A stretch of DNA of 43,225 nucleotides from Candidatus Avimonas caecicola (GCA_904419875.1 CAJFTG010000017.1:1-43225), one strand, 5' to 3'; shown: positions 9,419 to 18,559, numbered from the stretch's first letter. The notes: generated by a model not told the origin, from the letters alone. Translations and numbers: made by a program.

Positions 9419-10741
9419 TCAGACCGTTTCGCGCGGTTTTTCCGCCGCGGCCTTCGGCCGGGCGGTTTGGGCCGCCTTGCGGGCCGCGATGCGGGCGTTG
9501 GCCAGCATCAGCTTTATCCGGTTTTCCTGATTGATCCGGGTGGCGCCGGGATCGTAATCGATGCAGACGATGTTTGCCTGGGGCATGTTGTCCTTGATCT
9601 TCCGCACCATGCCCTTGCCCACGACGTGGTTGGGCAGGCAGCCGAAGGGCTGGGTGCACACAATGTTGTTGATGCCGGAATCGATCAGCTCGAGCATCTC
9701 GCCGGTAAGCAGCCAGCCTTCCCCCATTTTGTTGCCGTAGCCGAGGTAATTCTTCACCAGCCCCTTGAGATGGTCAAAGGTGCAGGGGACGCGGAATTCC
9801 GGATGCCGCCGGACCGCCGCAATCATCATCGCCTGCAGGCGCTTGACGTAGTTTTCTAGGAATCCGGCGCCGAGATAGGTCAGGGTCTTTCCGCCGTACA
9901 GCTGGTGGTCCACCACCCGGTTGTCGCATTTGAAGATGATGAAATCGGTCAGGCCGGGGACCACCGGCTCGCAGTCCTCAGAGCGGAGGAATTCCTCCAG
10001 ATTGTTGTTGCCCAGCGGGGCGTATTTGATGTAGATTTCCCCGACAATGCCCACCCGCACCTTCGGTACGCGGCGGACGGGGATGGAGGCGAAATCATCC
10101 GCAATCCGGTCGAAATTCTGCCGGACGAAGTCGGTCTTGAAGCTTCCCTTTTGGCTGAACTCCCCGACCAGGCGGCTTACCCACTTGTCGATGCGGCGGT
10201 CGGTTTCTCCCTCCACGATCTCATAGGGGCGGCACTGGTTGGCCATATGGACGATCAGGTCGCCGTAGATCATGGAGAACGCAAGCTGCCGGAGCATGGT
10301 GAAGTTGAGGGAGAAGCCGGGGTTCTTTTCCAGTCCCGACAGGTTGACCGACACCACCGGAACGTAATCGTACCCCGCGCGATGGAGGGCCTTGCGCAGC
10401 AGATGGATGTAATTGGAGGCGCGGCAGCCGCCGCCGGTCTGGGTAATCAGCAGCCCGATCTTGTGCGGATCGTACTTTCCGCTTTTGACCGCGTCGATGA
10501 GCTGGCCGATCACCAGCAGCGCGGGATAACAGGTGTCGTTGTGGACGTATTTGAGCCCTTCGTCCACAATGCCGCGGTGGTTGGTGGTGAGCATATCGAT
10601 CTTGTAGCCGTGCAGCTCAAACACCCGCTTGAGCATGGTGAAGTGCACGGGAAGCATCTGGGGCATGAGGAGGGTGTATTCCTGCTTCATCTCCTCGGTG
10701 AAGAGGAGGCGTCCCTGTTCGTTGTATACGAGTTCTGCCAT
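9419..10741 (-). CDS. 2-hydroxyacyl-CoA dehydratase-type protein (COG3581-like)
   Basis: 440 residues from the ATG at 10741 with AAAGGA 9 nt upstream. It resembles the HgdB/COG3581 partner that follows the double activase in clostridia. Conserved cysteines for an iron-sulfur cluster are visible in [29 protein letters not shown] and [11 protein letters not shown]. It lies 50 nt downstream of the 983-residue activase and is surely co-transcribed. In many Firmicutes these parts are fused in one protein of about 1400 residues; here they are two genes. An ATP-driven low-potential reduction is likely, but the substrate is not known, and no CoA-ester enzymes are adjacent. Confidence 0.85.
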   Translation of the reverse strand: MAELVYNEQGRLLFTEEMKQEYTLLMPQMLPVHFTMLKRVFELHGYKIDMLTTNHRGIVDEGLKYVHNDTCYPALLVIGQLIDAVKSGKYDPHKIGLLITQTGGGCRASNYIHLLRKALHRAGYDYVPVVSVNLSGLEKNPGFSLNFTMLRQLAFSMIYGDLIVHMANQCRPYEIVEGETDRRIDKWVSRLVGEFSQKGSFKTDFVRQNFDRIADDFASIPVRRVPKVRVGIVGEIYIKYAPLGNNNLEEFLRSEDCEPVVPGLTDFIIFKCDNRVVDHQLYGGKTLTYLGAGFLENYVKRLQAMMIAAVRRHPEFRVPCTFDHLKGLVKNYLGYGNKMGEGWLLTGEMLELIDSGINNIVCTQPFGCLPNHVVGKGMVRKIKDNMPQANIVCIDYDPGATRINQENRIKLMLANARIAARKAAQTARPKAAAEKPRETV

Positions 10742-10791
10742 AGCGATAATCCTTTCTGGAAGAGGGTGATGCCGCGGATGGGGATTCGGCC

Positions 10792-13743
10792 TCAGACCGC
10801 CCGGGCAGCGCCGGCGTCGGCCGGCTCTGCCCGGCGGGCGTCGATGGCCGCGAGGAGGGAGCGGATGCGGATTCGTACCGCGCCGAGGTTGTTGATTTCG
10901 TCGATTTTGAGCTGGGTGTACAGCTTTCCGCCTTCCTCCAGGATGGAGCGGACCTCGTCGGTGGTGATGGCGTCGATGCCGCAGCCGAAGGAAACCAGCT
11001 GCACCAGCTGCATATCCGGCTGGGTGGTGACGTATTCCGCCGCGCTGTACAGGCGGGAGTGATAGGTCCACTGGTTGAGCACATGGACCGGCTGCTTCGG
11101 TTCTTTCCAGGCGACCGCATCCTCGGTCACCACGGTCAGCCCAAAGGAAGCGATCAGCGAATCGATGCCGTGGTTGATCTCCGGATCCACGTGGTAGGGG
11201 CGGCCGGAAAGGACGATGATGTCCTGTCCCTTTGCCCGCGCTTCGGCAATCATCGCCGCCCCCTTGTCCCGCAGCATGTTCAGATACGCGGCATAGGCGG
11301 CGTAAGCGGCCCTGCTGGCGGCCTTAACTTCGCCGGCGGGGACGCCGAATTCCTTCCCGAAGTATTCCGCGGCCTTTTTGGCAAAATCGCGGGGCCGGTG
11401 CATCCCGAAATAGGGGTGGAGGAAGCGGGTGTTTTTCAGCGCCAGCACGTTGGCGTCGATCAGCTCCGGATAATAGGCGACCACCGGGCAGTTGTAGTGG
11501 TTGTCTCCCTTTTCCTCGTCCAAGGTGTAGGGGAGGCAGGGGTCGAAGATGGCGTCCACATCCATGTCCAGCAGCTTTTCGATATGCCCGTGGATCAGTT
11601 TGGCCGGATAGCACACCGTGTCCGACGGGATGGTGTGCTGCCCGCAGGCGTAAAGGCTGCGGGAAGATTCGGGGGAGAGCACCACCTCGAACCCGAGCTT
11701 GGTGAAGAAGGCGTACCAGAAGGGGAGGTTTTCGAACATGTTCAGCGCCATCGGCAGCCCGATGCGGCCCCGCCGGTTTTCCCCGCCCTGGAGGGAGCGC
11801 AGGTAATCGTATTTCCATTTGTACAGGTTGGGCACGTCCTTGTGGTCTCCCTTGCCGAGCGGACGTTCGCACCGGTTGCCGGAGATGAAGCGCCGCTTCC
11901 CGCCGAAGGTGTTGACGGTGAGTTGGCAGCGGTTGCCGCACAGCCCGCACTGGGAGGATTTGGCCGTATGCTCGAAGTGCTCCAGTTCCTGCGCGCCGAG
12001 CAGGCCGCTGCGGGACAGATGCAGCCCCCGGGCGGCAAGGGCCGCGCCGTACGCGCCCATGATGCCGGCGATGGTGGGACGGACGACCTCGGCGCCCAGC
12101 TCCAGCTCAAAGCTACGGAGTACCGCGTCGTTGAGGAAGGTGCCGCCCTGCACCACGATGTGCCTGCCAAGTTCCGAAGGGCTGGAGGCCCGGATGACCT
12201 TGTAAATGGCGTTTTTGACGATGCTGATGGACAGGCCGGCCGAGATGTCGTCCACCCCGGCGCCTTCCTTCTGCGCCTGCTTAACCGACGAGTTCATGAA
12301 CACCGTGCAGCGGGATCCGAGGTCCACCGGCTTCTCCGCGAACAGGCCGAGGGCGGCGAAATCGGCGATCGAATAGCCCAGCGCCTTGGCGAAGGTTTCG
12401 ATAAACGACCCGCAGCCGGAGGAGCATGCCTCGTTGAGCATGATGCTGTCGATGGCGCCGCCCCGGATTTTAAAGCACTTCATGTCCTGGCCACCGATGT
12501 CGATGATGAAATCCACCTCCGGATTGAAGTGGGCGGCGGCGCGGTAGTGCGCGACCGTCTCCACCAGCCCGAGGTCGATGTTGAAGGCGTTTTTAATCAG
12601 GTCCTCGCCGTAGCCGGTCGCGGCGCTTCCCTTGATGGTCACCCGGCCGCCGAAACGGCGGTAGATCTCCTTGAGCTGTTCGAGCACCACCGCCACCGGG
12701 TTGCCGCCGTTGGAAGCATAATAGGTGTACAGCAGCCCGCCGTCCGGCGTGACCAGGGCCAGCTTGGTCGTGGTGGAACCGGCATCCACGCCGAGGTAGG
12801 CGTCCCCGCTGTAGGCGTCGGCGTCGATCGCCGGGGGACAGTGGGCGGCATGGCGGGCGGCGAACTGTTCATAGTCCTCCTTCGAGGCGAAGAGAGGGGG
12901 GAGGGTGTTGGTGGTGTTTTTCTGCGCCGAAGCGCTGTCGATCTGCCGGAGCACCTCCTCAAACGGGAGGGCGGCGACGTTGCCGGCATAGACTGCCGCG
13001 CCGACCGCGACAAACACGTCCGCGTTGTCGGGGAAAACAGCCTGCTCCGGGGCGAGCCGCAGGGTTTCCACAAACCGGCGGCGCAGGCCGCTCAGGAAGT
13101 AGAGCGGGCCGCCGAGGAACAGCACCTTCCCCTTGATTTCCCGCCCCTGCGCCAGGCCGGCAATGGTCTGGTTGACCACCGCCTGAAAGATGCTGGCCGC
13201 AATATCCTCCTTGCGGGCCCCCTGGTTGAGCAGGGGCTGGATGTCCGACTTGGCGAACACCCCGCAGCGGGAGGCGATGGAGTACAGCTTTTCATATCGC
13301 TCGCTCAGCTCGTTGAGCTCGTCCGGGGTGACGTTCAGCAGGGTGGCCATCTGGTCGATGAACGCGCCGGTGCCGCCGGCGCAGGAGCCGTTCATCCGTT
13401 CCTCCAGCCCGCCGGTCAGAAAGATGATCTTCGCATCCTCTCCGCCAAGTTCCACCACCACGTCGGTGTCGGGGAGGAAGCGCTCCACCGCGCCGGCGGT
13501 GGCGAACACCTCCTGCACGAATTCCAGCCCGGCGGCCTTGGCCACCCCGAGCCCGGCCGAACCGGTGACGGCAACCTGCACCTCCTGCCCCTGGAGCCGG
13601 GGCTCCAGCAGGCGGAGCATCTCCGCCGTCTTCTCCCGGACCTTGGACATATGGCGTTCGTAGGTTCTAAAAAGGGTCTTGTCCTGATCGTCCAGCAGCA
13701 CCACCTTCACGGTGGTGGAGCCGATGTCAATTCCAATGCGCAA
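10792..13743 (-). CDS. Two-domain acyl-CoA dehydratase activase (BadF/BcrAD ATPase plus DUF2229)
   Basis: 983 residues, TTG start with AGGAGG 8 nt upstream. Two ASKHA ATPase domains lie in tandem. The first (about 1-260) begins MRIGIDIGSTTVKVV and has CAGGTGAF and SRCGVF. The second (about 315-590) begins YLGVDAGSTTTKLAL and has CSSGCGSF and SRCTVF. Each brings two cysteines, so the [4Fe-4S] cluster that joins the two halves of the HgdC homodimer could form here within one chain. A CGLCGNRC motif (about 600) leads into DUF2229 (about 640-870). It hydrolyses ATP to push electrons at very low potential into the downstream partner. It has its own promoter. Confidence 0.93.
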   Translation of the reverse strand: MRIGIDIGSTTVKVVLLDDQDKTLFRTYERHMSKVREKTAEMLRLLEPRLQGQEVQVAVTGSAGLGVAKAAGLEFVQEVFATAGAVERFLPDTDVVVELGGEDAKIIFLTGGLEERMNGSCAGGTGAFIDQMATLLNVTPDELNELSERYEKLYSIASRCGVFAKSDIQPLLNQGARKEDIAASIFQAVVNQTIAGLAQGREIKGKVLFLGGPLYFLSGLRRRFVETLRLAPEQAVFPDNADVFVAVGAAVYAGNVAALPFEEVLRQIDSASAQKNTTNTLPPLFASKEDYEQFAARHAAHCPPAIDADAYSGDAYLGVDAGSTTTKLALVTPDGGLLYTYYASNGGNPVAVVLEQLKEIYRRFGGRVTIKGSAATGYGEDLIKNAFNIDLGLVETVAHYRAAAHFNPEVDFIIDIGGQDMKCFKIRGGAIDSIMLNEACSSGCGSFIETFAKALGYSIADFAALGLFAEKPVDLGSRCTVFMNSSVKQAQKEGAGVDDISAGLSISIVKNAIYKVIRASSPSELGRHIVVQGGTFLNDAVLRSFELELGAEVVRPTIAGIMGAYGAALAARGLHLSRSGLLGAQELEHFEHTAKSSQCGLCGNRCQLTVNTFGGKRRFISGNRCERPLGKGDHKDVPNLYKWKYDYLRSLQGGENRRGRIGLPMALNMFENLPFWYAFFTKLGFEVVLSPESSRSLYACGQHTIPSDTVCYPAKLIHGHIEKLLDMDVDAIFDPCLPYTLDEEKGDNHYNCPVVAYYPELIDANVLALKNTRFLHPYFGMHRPRDFAKKAAEYFGKEFGVPAGEVKAASRAAYAAYAAYLNMLRDKGAAMIAEARAKGQDIIVLSGRPYHVDPEINHGIDSLIASFGLTVVTEDAVAWKEPKQPVHVLNQWTYHSRLYSAAEYVTTQPDMQLVQLVSFGCGIDAITTDEVRSILEEGGKLYTQLKIDEINNLGAVRIRIRSLLAAIDARRAEPADAGAARAV

Positions 13744-13853
13744 ATCGGGGGCCTCCTAACAATGTATGGTGTGAGGAACGGCGGGGGACCGCCATCCCTT
13801 GTAGATGCGTCGGCAGGACGGATGCCGGCGGGAACAAGCCCCGCCATCGTTTC

Positions 13854-13882
13854 ATTATACCACCTGCGCAGGGGAAGGGCAA
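13854..13882 (-). promoter_or_regulatory. Promoter of the activase operon
   Basis: On the minus strand TTGCCC (13877-13882), 17-bp spacer, TATAAT (13854-13859). It lies about 110 nt upstream of the TTG start. Confidence 0.65.
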
Positions 13883-13947
13883 GCGAAAGGCGCGTTTTCT
13901 TTGCGTTTTTTCCCTGTTGGTTTCTGGCAGCAAAAAAGGAAAAATTG

Positions 13948-13976
13948 TTGCACGGCGGGTAGCTTGGTTGTATACT
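13948..13976 (+). promoter_or_regulatory. Promoter of the lipoprotein gene
   Basis: TTGCAC, 17-bp spacer, TATACT. The leader is about 25 nt. It is divergent from the activase promoter. Confidence 0.7.
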
Positions 13977-14008
13977 TAACTTAAAGAAAGCAGAGGAGGG
14001 AACTGGAA

Positions 14009-15214
14009 GTGAAAAAAGTGAAAACGGCAAAGTTTCTGGGAGGGCTTCTGTTGTCCTGCGCGCTGCTGGCCGGCTGCGGTTCCGCCGGGGCAGTGGATGT
14101 GGCAGAGAACGGCCGGGAGGACGGCTCCGCCGCATCGGAGGAGACGCCGCAGGCGGGCGGGGAGACGATGGAGTCGGTGGAGTCGGTTTTCTATTTTAAC
14201 GGCGGCGTGGGCGAGGACAGCCTGCCGGCGGGCTTACGGATTCCCTCTTCGTTTGGGGACGAAAGCCGGCGGGAACGGACGATGCAGGCTCTGCAGGAGT
14301 GGGGCGTGTACCGGCAGACGCCGGACTGCGCGGTCAGCAGGGAGGGGAGGCCCCTTTTGGAACTCTATTCCGAGGAAGACAAACGGGTGACCGGCATCGT
14401 TTTCCATCGGTGGACGCAGTCGTCGGCAAACGCGGAAGACGGGGAGCCTGCCGAGCGGATGGAAGAAGAAACGTACTGCGCGCTGCTGCCCTGGGATGCG
14501 CTTGAGAAGCTGGGTACGCTTGCCTACAGCTGCGATTCGGACCAGCGGACGCTGGAGGAAAGCTTTTCGGACCCGGAAGGGACGCTGCAGGCGTATGTTG
14601 CTTACGAGTATGCGCCGGATGTTCCGTTCCCCATGATTTCCGAGTGCCGGTATACCTCCGCCGAGGACGGGAACCAGGCGGGTTTCCCCTCAGATCTCCG
14701 GAATATCCTGAACCGTCCGCAGCGCTTTTTGCTTTACAAGGAGAAAATGAACTTCAGCGGGGAAGGCCGATGGCAGGGCTATGACGGCTGCCTTCACGCC
14801 GGCAGCCGCGCGGTTTGTCTGTACGATGAAGCGGGCCGGCTGCAAACCATCCGAGAAGAAACCGACGAGCCGCTCTCCGACGGCGGGGATTCCCTGTCCG
14901 GCGAGATTGCCTTCGCGTATCGGGACGACGGACTGGACGCGGTAAGCTACTGGTTCAATCCGGGAAGCGGCTCGACCGCCGACAGCAGCGGCACGATCGC
15001 GTACGACGGGCAGGGGCGGCCGCAGTATAAGGAATATTACGTTACCCACGGAACCCACTACGGCGTGTATCTTTATAAAGGCTCCGAGACAAGGCCGTGG
15101 CTTTGTCTGGAGTTCTGCAGCCAGGTTATGGGGCCGGAGGATGAGGACGGCGTCTCTGCCGGCTGTGTTTTCCATGCATATCTTTTTCACAATCCGCAGG
15201 AGAGCGTCGGATAA
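14009..15214 (+). CDS. Secreted lipoprotein of unknown function
   Basis: 401 residues, GTG start with AGGAGG 9 nt upstream. A type II signal peptide ends in the lipobox LLAGCG with Cys23 as the lipidated residue, so the protein sits on the outer face of the membrane. The mature part is acidic and rich in Gly, Ser, Glu and Tyr. Two segments, CLYDEAGRLQTIREE and IAYDGQGRPQYKEY, recall YD/RHS-type beta repeats, but there are too few to call that family. I do not recognise a domain. It stands alone behind its own promoter; the next gene, coaX, is 78 nt away. Confidence 0.8.
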   Translation: MKKVKTAKFLGGLLLSCALLAGCGSAGAVDVAENGREDGSAASEETPQAGGETMESVESVFYFNGGVGEDSLPAGLRIPSSFGDESRRERTMQALQEWGVYRQTPDCAVSREGRPLLELYSEEDKRVTGIVFHRWTQSSANAEDGEPAERMEEETYCALLPWDALEKLGTLAYSCDSDQRTLEESFSDPEGTLQAYVAYEYAPDVPFPMISECRYTSAEDGNQAGFPSDLRNILNRPQRFLLYKEKMNFSGEGRWQGYDGCLHAGSRAVCLYDEAGRLQTIREETDEPLSDGGDSLSGEIAFAYRDDGLDAVSYWFNPGSGSTADSSGTIAYDGQGRPQYKEYYVTHGTHYGVYLYKGSETRPWLCLEFCSQVMGPEDEDGVSAGCVFHAYLFHNPQESVG

Positions 15215-15292
15215 GCGCCGGATAACTGCACGGTGCGGCAGCCCGTCCTGCCGGCGGTTATGGAGATACAGGATTAGGAAGGAATGAGCGGT

Positions 15293-16060
15293 ATGCTTCT
15301 TGTGCTGGATATGGGCAATACCAACATCACCATCGGCATTTTTGCCGGGGAAAAACTGCGGCTGGAATCCCGCATTGCCACCGACCATACCAAGATGGAG
15401 GACCAGTACGCCGTGGAGCTGCTGGATATCCTGCGTCTGTATGGGGTGAACGAGCGGGATTTCGAGGGGGCGGTGGTCTCCTCGGTGGTGCCCCCCCTCA
15501 ATCATGTGATCTGCCGGGCGGTGGAGAAGGTGACGGGGGTGGCTCCGCTGCTGGTCGGCCCCGGGATTCGCACCGGGATGGATGTGCGCATCGACAACCC
15601 CGCCCAGCTCGGCGCCGATCTGCTGGTGGGCGCGGTGGCGGCGGTGGCGCGGTTCGGCGCCCCCTGCATTGTATGGGACCTTGGCACCGCAACGACGGTA
15701 TCGGTGGTGGACAAAAGCGGCGTATTCCGTGGAGGCGCCATCATGCCGGGGGTGGGGGTGTCCTTCGAAACGCTGGCCTCCCGCGCTTCCCAGCTGCAAA
15801 GCATCAGTTTTGAGGCGCCGGAAAAGGTGGTGGGGGGCAATACCATCGCCAGCATGCAGTCCGGCGCGGTGTATGGCACGGCCGCCATGCTCGACGGGAT
15901 GTGCGACCGGATCGAAGCGGAGATGGGGTATCCGATGGCGGTGGTCGCCACCGGCGGCCTGGGCCGGGAGATTGTCCGTCACTGCCGGCGGGAGATCGTC
16001 TACGACGACACCCTCCTGCTGACCGGGCTGCGGCTGGTGTACGAGAAAAACCGTAAATGA
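15293..16060 (+). CDS. coaX: Type III pantothenate kinase
   Basis: 255 residues from the ATG at 15293, placed 9-10 nt after AGGAAGGA; an ATG nine bases earlier is too close to that site. Family marks: the opening MLLVLDMGNTNITIG (ASKHA phosphate-binding loop), PPLNHVI, GIRTGMDVRIDNPAQLGADL, DLGTATTVSVVD and FRGGAIMPGV, then a C-terminal ATGGLGREI. It phosphorylates pantothenate, the first step of CoA synthesis, in the cytosol. The next gene is an ECF transporter S subunit that plausibly imports pantothenate. A decayed copy of this gene's 5' end lies at 18229-18405. Confidence 0.95.
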   Translation: MLLVLDMGNTNITIGIFAGEKLRLESRIATDHTKMEDQYAVELLDILRLYGVNERDFEGAVVSSVVPPLNHVICRAVEKVTGVAPLLVGPGIRTGMDVRIDNPAQLGADLLVGAVAAVARFGAPCIVWDLGTATTVSVVDKSGVFRGGAIMPGVGVSFETLASRASQLQSISFEAPEKVVGGNTIASMQSGAVYGTAAMLDGMCDRIEAEMGYPMAVVATGGLGREIVRHCRREIVYDDTLLLTGLRLVYEKNRK

Positions 16061-16213
16061 AAGCCGGCGGAGCACCGCGCCTCCGGTGACAGCCGTCTTT
16101 TCCGGGAGCGCGCGGCCGGCGTGACGCGGGCGTCCGGCCATGCCGGCGGTTTGAGCGAACGGAACGTTTGCGAAAAAATACGAAAGGGGGTAGCGCGGCG
16201 GCAGAATATCGGA

Positions 16214-16460
16214 TATAATAAGGCAATAGCCGGACAAGGCCGGTTCTGCGCCCGAAGCCGTGGATACGGAAACGGCGCGGCAGCTTTTGGCGCCGCAGCA
16301 GTTTCCCCGCGGCCGGGGCGCATGGTCGGGCGGAGCCCGAATAGATATTACATATCCGCGGCCGGGGCGCTGTGCCTCCGGGACGCGGCGCGCTGTATCC
16401 CCATCCGTCTGTTCTCCACGGACGGGGCGAGGGGAGCAGCAGCAAGGAGGGATTGTCGTT
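16214..16460 (+). promoter_or_regulatory. TATAAT box and long structured leader of the ECF S-component gene
   Basis: A perfect TATAAT (16214-16219) without a good -35 starts a leader of about 240 nt. The leader is very GC-rich and holds a 15-nt direct repeat (ccgcggccggggcgc at 16307-16321 and 16356-16370). It ends with a hairpin of 9 paired bases out of 10 just ahead of the AAGGAGG site. I could not match it to TPP, cobalamin, THF or preQ1 riboswitch consensus motifs. A regulatory leader is an inference. Confidence 0.4.
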
Positions 16461-17135
16461 ATGACAAGAAGCAAGCTGGAGAAAATGGTGCTGACCGCGA
16501 TGTTCTGCGCGATCATCACCGCCATGACCTTTATCCCCTTTGTGGGATACATTACCTACGGCGGCCTGAGCCTGACCACCCTGCATGTGGTGGCCATTCT
16601 GGGCGCGGTCACCCTGGGTCCGGCACGGGGCGCGGTGATCGGCCTGGTATGGGGCGTGACCTGCCTTCTGTACGCCTTTGCCAACGGCACGGCGGATGCG
16701 GCCATTTTTTTGAATCCGGTGATTTCGGTGGTGCCGCGGGTGATCGTCGGCTTTGCGTCCGGATGGTATTTCCGCTGGTTTGCCGCCCTGTTCCGCCGGC
16801 TTCCTTCCCGTGGTGAGAAGGAGAAAGAGGACGAACCGGAGCGCCGCGGGAACGTGGTGACGCGCTGGCTGCGCTCCTTCCGCGGCAAGGGCCCGGAGGT
16901 AGCGGCTTCGGCCGTGGCGGCGGGGCTGGGCACCCTGACCAATACGGCGCTGGTCATCACTGCTATCCAGCTTTTCGGCGGCAGCGGCGTGGTGAAGATG
17001 GGTGTGGTGCTGCAAGCGATCGTGGACGCGGCGCTGGCGCTGAATATGTCCATTGAGCTGCCGCTGGCTGTCGTCGTGGTGCCGGCGGTTGCCATGCCTC
17101 TGTTCCAGCTGATGCGCCGGCAGGGCGCAAAGTAA
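16461..17135 (+). CDS. ECF transporter S component, probably pantothenate (PanT-like)
   Basis: 224 residues, ATG with AAGGAGG 10 nt upstream. About six hydrophobic segments; the first two carry FIPFVGYITYGGLSLTTLHV and GPARGAVIGLVWG, typical of S components (DUF3816/ECF_trnsprt). A charged cytoplasmic loop of some 35 residues (about 118-152) splits the two halves. S components bind one vitamin and share the EcfAA'T energising module encoded elsewhere. Specificity for pantothenate is inferred only from its place after coaX. It ends at a strong terminator shared with the convergent gene. Confidence 0.82.
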   Translation: MTRSKLEKMVLTAMFCAIITAMTFIPFVGYITYGGLSLTTLHVVAILGAVTLGPARGAVIGLVWGVTCLLYAFANGTADAAIFLNPVISVVPRVIVGFASGWYFRWFAALFRRLPSRGEKEKEDEPERRGNVVTRWLRSFRGKGPEVAASAVAAGLGTLTNTALVITAIQLFGGSGVVKMGVVLQAIVDAALALNMSIELPLAVVVVPAVAMPLFQLMRRQGAK

Positions 17136-17246
17136 AGTACGCGCGGGCCGCCGGGACGGACTGCCGCCGGACGGCCTTTAAGGGAAGGCCGGACAGGCCG
17201 CCGCCAACCGGCGATTCCTGCCCGGTATGGAACAAACGATCAACAA

Positions 17247-17292
17247 AGCCCCCGCCAGCCGACCGTGTATGGTCGGCTGGCGGGGGCTTTTC
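17247..17292. terminator. Strong bidirectional terminator
   Basis: A perfect 18-bp stem (17247-17264 / 17271-17288) with 6-nt loop gtgtat. A T-run follows on the plus strand and a shorter one on the minus. It lies between the convergent ECF gene and the DUF6054-like gene. Confidence 0.92.
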
Positions 17293-17310
17293 CTGCTTCG
17301 GGCACTTTGG

Positions 17311-17646
17311 TCAGGCTGTATACGGCTCCAGCGCGTTCCTCACGACGTTGATAAAGCTGTCCGAGGCGCCCCAGTCGAAGCGGAACAATCCCTCGCCCCC
17401 GCCGCCGCTGATGCAGACGACGCGGGTACGGCCGTCGAAGTTGTCGATGGTGGCGGTTAACGTCAGCCGGTTGCCCGCACGGTAATAATGCTTTTCGTAT
17501 ACGCACACGATGCAGTAGGTTTCCCCCGGTGCGCGCAGCGTATAATAATCGATCCGTTCGCCGGTGATGCTGCCCTCCACAATGGCGCTGTCAATAGCGC
17601 GCGCCGCGTTCTCCGGGGTCAGGGATACGTAAAAAGTATCGGCCAT
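17311..17646 (-). CDS. Small protein, DUF6054-like
   Basis: 111 residues, ATG with AAGGAGG 8 nt upstream. It is a compact alpha/beta protein without signal or membrane segment: an N-terminal SLTPENAARAIDSAI, a middle YCIVCVYEKHYYRAGNRL strand pair, and a C-terminal GGGEGLFRFDWGASDSFI. The length and the GG-LF-F-WGA-F ending match what I recall of DUF6054, a Firmicutes family of unknown role. It is transcribed alone from a recognisable promoter. Confidence 0.7.
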   Translation of the reverse strand: MADTFYVSLTPENAARAIDSAIVEGSITGERIDYYTLRAPGETYCIVCVYEKHYYRAGNRLTLTATIDNFDGRTRVVCISGGGGEGLFRFDWGASDSFINVVRNALEPYTA

Positions 17647-17706
17647 GGCGTTTTCCTCCTTTTTCCTGCCGGCTTCCTGCCTCTGCCGGCGCCTGCTTTT
17701 AACCGT

Positions 17707-17735
17707 ATCCTATCACAGAAATGGAAAAGAATCAA
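17707..17735 (-). promoter_or_regulatory. Promoter of the DUF6054-like gene
   Basis: On the minus strand TTGATT (17730-17735), 17-bp spacer, TAGGAT (17707-17712), about 60 nt before the start codon. Confidence 0.55.
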
Positions 17736-18228
17736 CGAAAAGAACGGACAGCCAGAACGGCCTTTCAAAAAAGACACGGCAGGCTGCCGGGGCAGGGGCC
17801 CCTTTTGGGAGGATGGGGCGCGGAGCGGGACGGCTGCCGCCCCGCCGTTTTGGATGCCGCCCGGCGTGCGGAATCTCAGGGCCTGCGTCCTGCTGCGAAC
17901 CTCCTGCCCGGCCCAATCGGCGGCAGCCGCCGTGATCTGCCGCACCGAGGCATTGTCTGCAAACGGCGCCGCCTCCCGGAAAAGGCGCCCGGCGTCGAAA
18001 GGATACCCGACCTCCGCCGCCCGCACGAAAAGCGCCTGCACCTCCGGGACCTCCCGGTCAAGGAGGAGGGCCAACTTCCGCCCGGTCTCGCTCCGGGACG
18101 TGCCCGGCTCCTGCCCTCGCCATACCACATACGCCGCCGCGCCGGTACTGTCCGTCGCTCTGCCGCCGATCAAACCGCCCGCTCACCGGTGGTTTACAGA
18201 GGCACCAAAAGGGTCGGGGCAGCATAGC
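17736..18228 (-). other. Intergenic debris, possible decayed reading frame
   Basis: No convincing gene. On the minus strand a frame from about 18173 to 17850 reads like former coding DNA (RKLALLLDREVPEVQALF, then a VGYPFDAGRLFREAAPF segment), but it has no ribosome site and runs on into the promoter of the DUF6054-like gene. I do not recognise the product. Because the stretch just downstream is a decayed coaX copy, this is probably also degraded duplicate or lost coding sequence. Confidence 0.3.
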
Positions 18229-18405
18229 TCCGCAGGGGATGCCGGAAATTATCCCGGCAAAGGACGATTCGGATATACAGGATAGGAAGGCGCGGTTGCC
18301 CTTTGTACCGGATAGGGGAAATATCAACAGCCCACCATCCCCCCACATGCCCATCGGCATTTTTGCGGGGGAAAAAACAAAGGCTGGAATTCCCGCATCG
18401 CCGCC
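18229..18405 (+). pseudogene. Decayed duplicate of the coaX 5' end and its leader
   Basis: The stretch aligns by eye with the lipoprotein/coaX junction (about 15196-15370). Shared in order are tccgcagg, gatatacaggatAGGAAGG (the ribosome site), a GCGGT..CC.TTTGT.C.GGATA.GGG.AATA.CAACA block, then catcggcatttttgc.gggg, aaaaa.c...GGCTGGAAT, and cccgcat.gcc.ccga. It has lost the start codon and carries indels of a few bases plus an insertion of about 20. It covers only the first 30 or so codons. It is non-functional. Confidence 0.75.
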
Positions 18406-18486
18406 GAACGCATCGGAACAGGAGCGCTTTTCCCCTTTTTTGCCTCTCTCGGAGAAACGCCGCTTTTTAAAGCTGAACAATACAAA

Positions 18487-18525
18487 AAACCGTACCGGAA
18501 CCAGTGGCTCCGGTACGGTTTTCCT
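18487..18525. terminator. Bidirectional terminator
   Basis: A 13-bp stem aaaccgtaccgga / tccggtacggttt (18487-18499 / 18509-18521). It is flanked by an A-run on the left (T-run for minus transcripts) and TTTTCC on the right. It ends the zinc-ribbon gene. Confidence 0.85.
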
Positions 18526-18559
18526 TTTGCTGTTCAGGCGTCACCGTTTCCCGGCGGAA

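Noticed and set aside
11059-13962. A 967-codon open frame on the plus strand
   Set aside because: It is antisense to the two-domain activase, which has clear motifs, a ribosome site and a promoter.
16220-16460. TPP, cobalamin, THF or preQ1 riboswitch
   Set aside because: None of the conserved core sequences of these classes could be found in the leader.
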